From Lachnospiraceae bacterium (lineage in GTDB: Bacteria > Bacillota > Clostridia > Lachnospirales > Lachnospiraceae): a stretch of DNA of 64,000 nucleotides. The number at the start of each line of letters is the position of its first letter. The first letter of the stretch is position 1. The notes beneath the pieces are model-generated. The model saw nothing but the letters and a program-made list of their open reading frames with translations, ran no database searches and was not told the origin of the DNA. Location: NCBI GenBank assembly GCA_022792335.1, contig JAAWAV010000055.1:62001-126000 (forward strand), read 5' to 3'. The position numbers were made by a program, and so were the translations under genes. Positions 27,795 through 35,184 of this stretch are shown piece after piece.

Positions 27795-28763
27795 TCAGGC
27801 TTCCCAAAGTTTTGGCTCATAGCCAAGTTCTGAAAGCAGTTCCATATCCTGAGCAATGGTAATACCCAAAGTGGTCAACATGTCCCCCGAAATTGCTGCA
27901 TTGGCGCCAGAAAGAAAACAGGCTCTCCCTTTGTCCGGCAGAAGTCCTCTTCCCCCTGCCAGGCGAATGGAAGCGTTCGGAATCAGGAACCGAAACAGGG
28001 CTACGATTCGCCTCATCTCCTCCGGCTTAAGCCTCTCATTCTTTTCATAGGGCGTTCCCGGAATGGGGTTTAAAAGATTCACCGGAACGGAGCGAATCCC
28101 GAGCTTTCGGATCTCAAGCGCCATGTCAATGCGATCCTCCATCGTCTCTCCAAGCCCCATAATACCGCCACTACAGACGCTTAAGCCTGCTGCCTTCGCC
28201 GCCTGGATAGCCGCCAGCTTATCCTCGTAGGAATGCGTCGTACAGACCTTGGGAAAATAATTCCTCGAGGTTTCCAGGTTGTTATGTACCCGATTTGCCC
28301 CCGCTTTTTTAAGCCGCCGGTACTGTTCCTCATTTAACAGACCAAAAGAAATACACACAGAAATTCCTGTGTTTTCTCTGATATTACGGATGCTCTCGCA
28401 CATCTGGTCTACTTCCTGATCAGAAAGCCGTTTTCCTGAAGTTACAATCGAATACCTCAGTACCCCGTGTTGTTCATTATAGCGGGCCTGCTCTGTAAGC
28501 TCTTTTGTTCCAAGAAGTGGATACTCCCCCGCCCCCGTATGATACCAAACTGACTGAGCACAGTATTTACAGTCCTCCGAGCAGCGTCCGCTTTTTCCGT
28601 TGATAATTGTACAGATGTCAAAACCATTTCCGCAAAATACCTTTCGTATCTCATTGGCCGCCTCGCAAAGTTCCTCCAAAGGCGCCTCTGCCAACCATAA
28701 AGCCTCCTCTTTTCCAATCTGCTTTCCGTCCAAAACCTGTCTCTTTAATTCCAGCAGCTCCAT
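27795..28763 (-). CDS. bioB: Biotin synthase
   Basis: Radical SAM enzyme that inserts sulfur into dethiobiotin. The 322-aa protein has the cluster motif CSEDCKYCAQS and family blocks such as GLGETMEDRIDMA, VPVNLLNPIPGTP and RLAGGRGLLPDKG. ATG at 28763 with GGAGAGG upstream. It stands alone rather than in a bio cluster, with its own promoter. The product is needed by AccB and AccC, encoded in the same window. Confidence 0.96.
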   Translation of the reverse strand: MELLELKRQVLDGKQIGKEEALWLAEAPLEELCEAANEIRKVFCGNGFDICTIINGKSGRCSEDCKYCAQSVWYHTGAGEYPLLGTKELTEQARYNEQHGVLRYSIVTSGKRLSDQEVDQMCESIRNIRENTGISVCISFGLLNEEQYRRLKKAGANRVHNNLETSRNYFPKVCTTHSYEDKLAAIQAAKAAGLSVCSGGIMGLGETMEDRIDMALEIRKLGIRSVPVNLLNPIPGTPYEKNERLKPEEMRRIVALFRFLIPNASIRLAGGRGLLPDKGRACFLSGANAAISGDMLTTLGITIAQDMELLSELGYEPKLWEA

Positions 28764-28908
28764 ATTCTATATCCTCTCCTTTTCCCTATTTTGTTTTCCT
28801 TAAGATACCGTCGCTTGGCAAGGCCACACGGCCGAAGAAGGATAACGCCGAAGAGCGCGGTCGTCGACACGGTTCAGAGCGTGTGTGCTCTTGTCAAGTG
28901 ATAGTAAA

Positions 28909-28937
28909 ACTATAAAAACTTTTTCATTTATTGTCAA
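28909..28937 (-). promoter_or_regulatory. bioB promoter
   Basis: Minus strand TTGACA (28932-28937), 17-nt spacer, TATAGT (28909-28914). It lies about 145 nt before bioB, leaving a leader that can form AGAGC/GCTCT and other small stems. The 28764-29047 gap holds no gene. Confidence 0.7.
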
Positions 28938-28961
28938 CCTCTTCTGTTTTTCAGTTTACGC
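28931..28961. promoter_or_regulatory. Possible BirA operator overlapping the bioB -35 box
   Basis: TTGTCAACC (28931-28939), 13 nt, AGTTTACGC (28953-28961). Against the BirA consensus halves TTGTAAACC and GGTTTACAA, 8 of 9 and 6 of 9 positions fit. It overlaps the -35 hexamer, where a repressor would act. The match is moderate only. Confidence 0.4.
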
Positions 28962-29047
28962 TCGTTTCATCCATTGGCGCTCGCCTGTGGCGATTGACTT
29001 TCAAAAACAGCCGGTGTTATAATTGAGAAAAAACAAAGGAGAGTTTC

Positions 29048-29689
29048 ATGGGGATTTTTAAAAAGAGAGAGGAAAAGCCGGAAAAGAAATGGCCTACAAT
29101 CCGCAGTATACGGTTCAAACGATATTCTGAGGGTTTTACTTTTTACCGGGTGCCTAGAGGGGACGGACGCCCCGGCTATCAAACCGTCTCTGTCTATACC
29201 GGAGATTATTATTTTCTGCCAAAATCCGCTCCGTCCAGAATTTTTTTGCGGGTTTTCTATAGTTTGTCCGTTCTGGCCGCCGCCGGCCTTTTTCTGTTCT
29301 GTGGTACCCGCGCTATTCCGTTTAACGTCGCCCGCTATACCGCTTTGCTCCAGCTTCCGGTTATTTTTTTGTTTCTGTACACACTGACGGTTCTCTTTTA
29401 TTATATTATCGCGCCGAAACGAATGACTGTCTACGATTACCGCACGACTTCCCTGCGACTACAGAAGTCCTGTCTGGCCCTGATAGGGTTCCTTCTGATC
29501 TGTACCCTGGCCGCTGTCCTTTATCTGTGTTTCACCGGTTTTCGGGAGACTTCCTCCACTTTGCTCTGTGCGGCCGGCTTTCTGTTCAGCGCCGTTTTTA
29601 TGGATATTCTGTACCGTGTCGAAAGAAAATTGCCATATGAGAAAGAACGAAGTCAGGACAGGCCTCCCAAAGGCGGTATCAAATGTTAA
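29048..29689 (+). CDS. Four-helix membrane protein of unknown function
   Basis: 213-aa protein without recognised family. A basic, soluble N-terminus of about 75 residues contains YRVPRGDGRPGYQTVSVYTGDYYFLP. Two pairs of hydrophobic helices follow (about 80-105, 112-130, 147-168 and 175-193), each pair joined by a short loop, with a basic C-terminal tail rich in Lys, Arg and Pro. ATG at 29048 after AAAGGAG. It is a single gene, divergent from bioB, followed 15 nt later by the long inverted repeat at 29704. No operon partner suggests a role. Confidence 0.65.
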   Translation: MGIFKKREEKPEKKWPTIRSIRFKRYSEGFTFYRVPRGDGRPGYQTVSVYTGDYYFLPKSAPSRIFLRVFYSLSVLAAAGLFLFCGTRAIPFNVARYTALLQLPVIFLFLYTLTVLFYYIIAPKRMTVYDYRTTSLRLQKSCLALIGFLLICTLAAVLYLCFTGFRETSSTLLCAAGFLFSAVFMDILYRVERKLPYEKERSQDRPPKGGIKC

Positions 29690-29703
29690 GTGAAAGACTG
29701 TTT

Positions 29704-29914
29704 AAAACCGCCCGGAGTCTGTCCGCCGCCCACCGGTGTCTGCTCCCATCCACGTCGATTTTTGGGTTTTGCTCCGCCGCCGTTTGTCGTCTGCCGTCAC
29801 TTCCATAGAAGCCGGTCAGCAAGGCAGCCGACGCTATGCTCACAAAACCTGCAAAATCTTCCTACCAGACGGGAGCAGACACCGGTGGGCGGCGGACAGA
29901 CTCCGGGCGGTTTT
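29704..29914. repeat. 211-nt foldback element with 44-bp perfect inverted repeats
   Basis: Arms 29704-29747 and 29871-29914 are perfect reverse complements over 44 bp. The 123-nt centre pairs further: GGTTTTG with CAAAACC, a near-match GTCGTCTGCC/GGCAGCCGAC, and CTTCcataGAAG at the apex. The right arm ends in a T6 run. It follows the 29048 gene and precedes the minus-strand tRNA-Lys. It could be a giant terminator or a MITE-like element; no clear target-site duplication was seen. Confidence 0.75.
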
Positions 29915-29977
29915 TTGAATATTTTGACACAAAAAAACACCGTCCCCAATGATATTTCATCAAAGACAGTGCTTTGA

Positions 29978-30050
29978 TGCGCCGCCAGGGGCTCGAACCC
30001 TGGACACCCTGATTAAGAGTCAGGTGCTCTACCAACTGAGCTAGCAGCGC
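29978..30050 (-). tRNA. tRNA-Lys (anticodon CTT)
   Basis: 73-nt cloverleaf on the minus strand. The 7-bp acceptor stem GCGCTGC/GCGGCGC has one G-T pair, the D arm reads AGCTCAGTTGGTAGAGC, the anticodon loop is CTCTTAA, and the T arm contains GGTTCGAGCCC. The discriminator is A and CCA is not encoded. Confidence 0.97.
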
Positions 30051-30176
30051 ATATTCTTTGTACCAGAGAACCTTGTCTTACCGGCACGGACATTATTATA
30101 TCTCAATGTTTTCATAATTGCAAGAGTTTTTTTATATTTTTTTGAGATTTTTTGCAGATTATTTAAAAAGGAACGC

Positions 30177-30205
30177 TTGACAAAATTTCAAATTCAGTCT
30201 AAAGT
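30177..30205 (+). promoter_or_regulatory. Promoter of the thiamine-precursor transport operon
   Basis: TTGACA (30177-30182), 17-nt spacer, TAAAGT (30200-30205), placing the transcript start at about 30212, just at the aptamer. Confidence 0.75.
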
Positions 30206-30207
30206 AT

Positions 30208-30304
30208 GTTTTGGGGAGCCAGATGAAGTCTGGCTGAGAAATAAACCGTATGTTTATGACCCTTTGAACCTGTTGGATAATGCCAGCGTAGGGAACGATA
30301 GGAA
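30208..30304 (+). ncRNA. TPP riboswitch (THI box)
   Basis: All conserved TPP-aptamer blocks occur in order: GGGGAGCC, GGCTGAGAAA, GACCCTTTGAACCTG, GGATAATGCCAGCGTAGGGAA. It lies upstream of ykoE and controls uptake of thiamine or its pyrimidine precursor. A terminator hairpin 20 nt downstream indicates control by transcription attenuation. Confidence 0.95.
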
Positions 30305-30322
30305 TTTATTTCAAATCATTAT

Positions 30323-30351
30323 GACCGCTGGCGCATGCCGGTGGTCTTTTT
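30323..30351 (+). terminator. Riboswitch expression-platform terminator
   Basis: GACCGCTGGC, loop GCAT, GCCGGTGGTC, then TTTTT. It stands between the TPP aptamer and ykoE, so ligand binding is expected to favour it. Confidence 0.75.
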
Positions 30352-30441
30352 CGTCACATGGAAAACCTGGTAGCCTTACCAAGGATCTTCCCGTACTGAT
30401 TTGTCTCCGGCATGAGCTTATAAGAAAGGAATGAAGAAACC

Positions 30442-31053
30442 ATGAAAAAAGGCACCTGGGAGCTAAAAGACATCATTATGATGGCTGTTTTGGGCGTAGT
30501 CTTTGCCGCTGTCTATATGGCTGTGTTTGGAGGAGGGTTGCTCATCAGCGCCGCTTTAACCCCGATGGGTCTTTCCCCTTTCGGATTTGAGCTGGTCTAT
30601 GGCGTATGGTTTATGGCTTCCACTCTGGCCGCCTACATCATCCGCAAACCCGGAGTCGCCCTGATCGCCGAGGTTTTAGCCTCCGCCATTGAGCTTCTCA
30701 TGGGAAACTCCGGCGGTCTGACCGTAGTCTTGACCGGCGTCATTCAGGGTCTTGGCGCAGAGCTTGTATTTGCTGCTTTCCGCTACAAAAAATGGAATTT
30801 TGTTTCCCTGAGTCTGGCCGGAATGTTATCCGCCGTCTTTATTTTCTGCTACGAGCTTTACTATTTAAATTATTATCTCCTGGCTCCCGGCATGCTGGCC
30901 GCCCAGCTTTTGGTCCGTCTTGTAAGCGCGGTGCTCTTTTCCGGAGCTATCTGTAAACTGGCCGGAGACGGACTGGCTAAAACCGGCGTGGTAAAAAGTT
31001 ATGCCGTCGGCGCCGCTGTTGATACTGGAAAAATTTATGATGAGGAGGATTGA
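30442..31053 (+). CDS. ykoE: ECF transporter S component YkoE (hydroxymethylpyrimidine/thiamine)
   Basis: Integral membrane substrate-capture subunit of an energy-coupling-factor transporter, 203 aa with about six TM helices. It begins with the family stretch W-E-L-K-D-I-I-M-M-A and shows GFELVYGVWFMASTLAAYI, LLMGNSGGLTVVLTGVIQG and AELVFAAFRYKKW, matching YkoE. It is the first gene after the TPP riboswitch and is followed by a binding-protein gene, a double ATPase (YkoD) and a T component (YkoC), completing the transporter. The riboswitch supports thiamine or HMP as cargo. ATG at 30442 after GAAAGGAATGAAG. Confidence 0.92.
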   Translation: MKKGTWELKDIIMMAVLGVVFAAVYMAVFGGGLLISAALTPMGLSPFGFELVYGVWFMASTLAAYIIRKPGVALIAEVLASAIELLMGNSGGLTVVLTGVIQGLGAELVFAAFRYKKWNFVSLSLAGMLSAVFIFCYELYYLNYYLLAPGMLAAQLLVRLVSAVLFSGAICKLAGDGLAKTGVVKSYAVGAAVDTGKIYDEED

Positions 31054-31057
31054 TACA

Positions 31058-31939
31058 ATGGAACAGCTGAAAGTTGTATTGGACTGGTTTCCCAACACCA
31101 ATCACACAGGATTTTTGCTAGCTCAAAAACGGGGATTCTTTAAGGAGGCCGGACTTGACGTGGCGATTTGCGGCGAGGTCCACGGCGAAATGGACTTTCA
31201 CGGCGGAGATTTCGTCTGTGGGCCTGAGATCGCCATGCTAGAGTGCATGAACCGTGGAATTGGAATGACGGCAGTCGCCGTTATGACCCAGAAATGTGAT
31301 TCCGGAATCGTCTCTTTAAAGGAAGCCGGAATCACAAGGCCCAAGGAGCTGGAGGGAAAACGGTTGACTCATTGGACCCCGGAGTGGTTCCACAAATCCG
31401 TCCGAAGGCTGGTGGAAAAGGACGGGGGATCCTATGATAACATCCATCTGGTAAATATGGATGTGGGAGATATTGTCGCCACTTTAGGGCATGTCGCCGA
31501 CGCCACCTGGGTTTATGAAAACTGGGAAAATCAGGTGCTTATAGAGGCGGGAAAAGAGATCAATTACTTTAATCTGGGGGATATTGATCCGGTTTTTGAT
31601 TTCTGTGCTCCCGCCATGGCCGCCTCCCATCAGGTCCTTTCAGAACGGCCGGAAGCCGTGCGAAGCTTTCTGGGCGCTCTGGATCGGGCCTACCGATGTG
31701 TGGCCGCCGATCCGGAGGGTACGGTCCTTGAAGTGCGGGAATTTATGCCGGCAGACGCCACAGACGCCCTGCTTGTCCGCAGTCAGAAACATCTTGCTCC
31801 CATTCTCCTTGATGAAAACGGACGCTGGGGCCGCATCAGCGAAGGCCGCTGGAACCGTATGGCTGAATTTCTCATCGATGCGGGTGTCATTGAAAAACGC
31901 ATGGAACGGGAATTTTCCAATGAGTATTTCCCCAGATGA
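31058..31939 (+). CDS. NMT1/THI5-like (ThiY-type) pyrimidine-binding protein lacking a signal peptide
   Basis: 293-aa protein of the periplasmic-binding fold NMT1/THI5 family. It starts directly with the first strand (LKVVLDWFPNTNHTGFLLAQKRG), then SLKEAGITRPKELEGKRL and the hinge region. No signal peptide or lipobox precedes it, unlike ThiY of Bacillus. The start is the ATG at 31058 after GAGGAGGATTG; upstream in-frame codons lie inside ykoE and would not add a signal peptide. The CCCFC iron-site motif of yeast THI5 is absent (the region reads DFCAPAM). It sits between ykoE and ykoD in the riboswitch operon. It may bind HMP at the inner membrane face or act enzymatically; undecided. Confidence 0.85.
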   Translation: MEQLKVVLDWFPNTNHTGFLLAQKRGFFKEAGLDVAICGEVHGEMDFHGGDFVCGPEIAMLECMNRGIGMTAVAVMTQKCDSGIVSLKEAGITRPKELEGKRLTHWTPEWFHKSVRRLVEKDGGSYDNIHLVNMDVGDIVATLGHVADATWVYENWENQVLIEAGKEINYFNLGDIDPVFDFCAPAMAASHQVLSERPEAVRSFLGALDRAYRCVAADPEGTVLEVREFMPADATDALLVRSQKHLAPILLDENGRWGRISEGRWNRMAEFLIDAGVIEKRMEREFSNEYFPR

Positions 31940-33450
31940 GTATTCAGTTTAACGCCTTACAATTTGGCTACACAGAAAAAGGAAAACCTGTCTTTTCCGA
32001 TTTTTCGGCAGATTTTGAAAAAGACAGGATCACTGTCCTAACCGGCGTCTCCGGCTGTGGGAAATCTTCGCTTTTGTATCTGGCTGCAGGAATCTATCCT
32101 CACCATGCCGGTTTTCTCACCGGAGGGTGCATTACCGTAGAGGGAACCCGACCGGAATCCCTCTCCCCGAAAGAGCGATGCCGTCTTGTGGGAATGATGT
32201 TTCAGAATCCGGAACTCCAGTTCTGTATGGATACGGTGGAGAATGAGCTGATTTTCTGTCTGGAAAACATCTGCACCCCGCCCGAGGCTGTCCCGGATGC
32301 TCTGAATCAGGCCCTGGACTTTTGCGCTATCCGGCACCTTCGCAACCGGACGCTCCTTTCTCTGTCCGGCGGGGAACGACAAAAGGTTATGTTGGCCTGC
32401 CTGACGGCTCTGCGGCCTAAATGGCTTCTTTTGGACGAACCTTTTGCCAATATCGACAACAAGTCCGCCCGTGCCATTGCCGAAAAATTAAAAGAACTTC
32501 ACCAGACATATGGGATGGGCGTCCTGGCTGTCGACCACCGGCTGGACAACTGGCTCGCCGTGGCAGACGAGGTACGAATCCTGGAGGACGGCGCCCTGTT
32601 GCCGGAAATCATAACCGTCGACCGCCTAAAACAGAGTCCACAAAGACCATCAGAGACGACTCCCGAAACTCTACCTTCGACGGCATCGCCGACAAGCTCT
32701 GAAAAGGCCCCGGCCAGTCAGAGCCTGCTGGAGTCTCATGGAATTATTGTACCAGGCGGTTCCTATGGGCCAAAGCTTCCTCCCCCCGCCCCGGGCGAAG
32801 TGGTACTGGAACTGAAAGATATGTCCCTATCCTTTGGAAAAACAGAGATTCTTAAAAATGTCACAGTTTCTTTCCGCCGGGGGCTTATTTATGCCATCGT
32901 CGGAGAAAGCGGTTGCGGAAAAAGCAGTCTCTTCGGCGTTCTTTCCGGCCTTTATCAGTACCGGGGATCCGTGTTGCTTCATGGGAAAGAACTTCGGAAA
33001 ACCAGGAAAAAGCAATGCGGACAGATGGGCTTTGTCACTCAGAATCCTCAGGATCAGTTCGTGGGCCGTACCGTCCGCCAGGAAATCCTGACCAGCCTTA
33101 AGAAACATCCTGATGCCTCTCGTATATCCGAAGAAATTCTACGGAGCATCCGCCTCTGGCGCTATCGGGAGGTGTCTCCTTATCTTTTGAGTCAGGGACA
33201 GCAAAGGCGCCTGGGCGTGGCCGCCCTGATGGCCTACGACTGCTGCCTTCTGATCTGCGACGAGCCAACCTATGCGCAGGACAGGCGCAGTACTATCGCC
33301 ATTATGGACGCGCTCTCTCGTCAGGCCAGAGAGCGTCGTACCGCCCTGATTTTTTCTACTCATGATCCACAGCTTGCAAAAGACTATGCCGATGAACAGT
33401 TTCGGTTAGAAGGGGGTGTGCTCCATGCGTGCAGTCAATCCGGTCTGTAA
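31936..33450 (+). CDS. ykoD: ECF transporter double ATPase YkoD
   Basis: 504-aa energy-coupling ATPase with two ABC domains in one chain. Domain 1: Walker A GVSGCGKSS, signature LSGGERQKV, Walker B LLLDEPFANID. Domain 2 (from about residue 288): Walker A GESGCGKSS, a divergent signature LSQGQQRR and Walker B LLICDEPTYAQD. A Ser/Pro/Thr-rich linker of about 45 residues joins them. The start overlaps the previous gene by 4 nt (ATGA), indicating translational coupling. It powers YkoE/YkoC. Confidence 0.93.
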   Translation: MSIQFNALQFGYTEKGKPVFSDFSADFEKDRITVLTGVSGCGKSSLLYLAAGIYPHHAGFLTGGCITVEGTRPESLSPKERCRLVGMMFQNPELQFCMDTVENELIFCLENICTPPEAVPDALNQALDFCAIRHLRNRTLLSLSGGERQKVMLACLTALRPKWLLLDEPFANIDNKSARAIAEKLKELHQTYGMGVLAVDHRLDNWLAVADEVRILEDGALLPEIITVDRLKQSPQRPSETTPETLPSTASPTSSEKAPASQSLLESHGIIVPGGSYGPKLPPPAPGEVVLELKDMSLSFGKTEILKNVTVSFRRGLIYAIVGESGCGKSSLFGVLSGLYQYRGSVLLHGKELRKTRKKQCGQMGFVTQNPQDQFVGRTVRQEILTSLKKHPDASRISEEILRSIRLWRYREVSPYLLSQGQQRRLGVAALMAYDCCLLICDEPTYAQDRRSTIAIMDALSRQARERRTALIFSTHDPQLAKDYADEQFRLEGGVLHACSQSGL

Positions 33451-34126
33451 GTTTATCGGGCTCCTGACCACGACCTTTGTCCTTGCCGGATGTCATGATC
33501 CCGTGCTGAATCTGAGCGCATTTTGCTTAAGCATAATCCTTATCCTGTTTTCGCATGTTAAGATAAAGTCTCTGCTGCTCATGTTGTCGCCTGTACTTCT
33601 GTTTGCGGTGGGCATGTTTTTTACAGGTTTCTGTTTTTCTGCAGAGGGCAGTATGCCTGTCAGTGAAAAAACCATGATATTCGCTTCCTCTGCTTTTTGG
33701 AATGGGATGACTCAGGCTTCCCGCGTCCTGGCCTATGCAGGAATCGGTTATCTGTTCGCCCTGACTACTGACCAGATCTTTCTGGTCCGCTCCTTCCAAA
33801 AGCAGCTCCGCCTTCCCCAGATATTCGCCTACGGACTTCTGGCTGCCTGGGGAATCCTGCCCCATATGATGCAGGAATATAAACGGACCAAAGCGGCCTT
33901 TTTGGCCAGGGGAATCCGTACCTTTCCAGTTTCTCCGGCGCTCCTTGGCCCTCTGTTGGTTAAATCCGTCCGCTGGTCGGAGGAACTTGCCATCGCCATG
34001 GAGTCCAAAGGTTTTTCCGGAAATGAAACACGCACCGATTTTCATCCGGTGCGCGTGCAATGGTATGACTGGTTATTTCTCGGCATCTGTCTGAGCCTCA
34101 GTCTGATGGCTATCGTCTTTCTATGA
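33425..34126 (+). CDS. ykoC: ECF transporter T component YkoC
   Basis: 233-aa transmembrane coupling subunit (CbiQ/EcfT family) with about five TM helices. The coupling-helix region reads LLAAWGILPHMMQEYKRTKAAFLARG and ELAIAMESKGFSG, matching the A-R-G and S-K-G type motifs that contact the ATPase. I chose the ATG at 33425, preceded by GAAGGGGG; a GTG three codons upstream (33416) is possible. It overlaps ykoD by 26 nt, closes the operon and is followed by a terminator. Confidence 0.9.
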   Translation: MRAVNPVCKFIGLLTTTFVLAGCHDPVLNLSAFCLSIILILFSHVKIKSLLLMLSPVLLFAVGMFFTGFCFSAEGSMPVSEKTMIFASSAFWNGMTQASRVLAYAGIGYLFALTTDQIFLVRSFQKQLRLPQIFAYGLLAAWGILPHMMQEYKRTKAAFLARGIRTFPVSPALLGPLLVKSVRWSEELAIAMESKGFSGNETRTDFHPVRVQWYDWLFLGICLSLSLMAIVFL

Positions 34127-34150
34127 CCGTGACTCTTTCAGGTTCTGTTT

Positions 34151-34182
34151 CGGCCCTGCTATCTGCAGGGCTGGCCGCTTTT
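34151..34182 (+). terminator. Terminator of the ykoE-D-C operon
   Basis: GCCCTGC (34153-34159), TATCT loop, GCAGGGC (34165-34171), then a short GC stretch and CTTTTATTT. The rest of the 34127-34361 gap holds nothing I can name. Confidence 0.65.
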
Positions 34183-34361
34183 ATTTAACAGCTCTTCCAC
34201 CTCTTTTAAGCATTTATGAATCTTGAGAGCCTTTCTGTCCAATTCTCTTTTGTCACAGAAACACCTGGAGAGCTTCTCCTGCATGGTCATTTTCCGTTTC
34301 AAGCCTTTATTCCCCCAATAATATTCTTACCTAATAATATATGTATCTTTTCTTCATTCCG

Positions 34362-35003
34362 TCAGCGGACGGCTGTCAGTTTACAGATTGCCTGGCCCTG
34401 TCCGGAAAACTTTTCTTCATATTCCGTCATGACATTTCCCACACGCATCTTCTCCTCTCCATGGAGATCAAATGTATGGGACAAAAGCTTCCAGCCGCTT
34501 GCTCTTATGGATTCCAGAGAATATTCAAACAGTTCTCTGTTGTCTGTCTTAAATTCCAGCAGGCCTCCCTGTTTCAGGATTCCCTCATACCGTTTCAGAA
34601 ATACAGGAGAAGTCAGGCGTCGTTTCGCATGTCGGGCCTTAGGCCAGGGATCAGAAAAATTCAAATAGAGTTTATCCACCTCTCCTGATAGGAACATTGT
34701 CTCCAGCCTTTCCGCCTGCACGTTTAAAAATCGCACATTGGGGATCTCCGCCATATTCTCCAGTTTTTGAACAGCCCGGATCAGTACGCTGGCATACATT
34801 TCTACTCCAATATAATTGATTTCCGGATAGAGCGTCGCCAGATCCAGGAGAAATTTTCCTTTTCCCATACCGATTTCCATATGAATTGGATTTTCATTTC
34901 CAAAAACGGTTTTCCAAGCTCCCCGACAAGTTTCCGGCGTCGCCACCACATAGCCGCTTTCCGCCAGTGTTTCCCTAGCTCCTCTTACATTTCTCAGTCT
35001 CAT
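34362..35003 (-). CDS. trmB: tRNA (guanine-N7-)-methyltransferase TrmB
   Basis: Makes m7G46 in the tRNA variable loop using SAM. The 213-aa protein has the family N-terminus MRLRNVRGARE, the SAM loop EIGMGKGKFLLDLA, YIGVEMY, the catalytic YLNFSDPWPKARHAKRRL and the C-terminal FKTDNRELFEYS. I prefer the ATG at 35003, which GAGAGG precedes at about 10 nt; the ATG at 35012 is possible but only 2-3 nt from that site. It is a single gene convergent with the ykoC operon. Confidence 0.94.
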   Translation of the reverse strand: MRLRNVRGARETLAESGYVVATPETCRGAWKTVFGNENPIHMEIGMGKGKFLLDLATLYPEINYIGVEMYASVLIRAVQKLENMAEIPNVRFLNVQAERLETMFLSGEVDKLYLNFSDPWPKARHAKRRLTSPVFLKRYEGILKQGGLLEFKTDNRELFEYSLESIRASGWKLLSHTFDLHGEEKMRVGNVMTEYEEKFSGQGQAICKLTAVR

Positions 35004-35088
35004 TCCTGACATTCCTCTCGTTTTTAGTTATTTTTTTGGTTTTTACCCCCACTTTTAGCAAAAATTCCTGGAATATTCTGGGTTTTAC

Positions 35089-35117
35089 TTGCCACTAACG
35101 ACATTTTCCATTATAAT
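35089..35117 (+). promoter_or_regulatory. Promoter of the DD-carboxypeptidase gene
   Basis: TTGCCA (35089-35094), 17-nt spacer, TATAAT (35112-35117), about 65 nt before the ATG. A second TATAAT lies closer but lacks a -35. Confidence 0.65.
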
Positions 35118-35184
35118 AAATACGATCAGCAGTTATAATGGTACTGTTTTATAATATTATTTTTATAAAGGAGTCATCACTGAC

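Noticed and set aside
29697-29930. Insertion sequence
   Set aside because: No transposase frame inside the inverted repeats and no obvious target duplication; kept only as a foldback element.
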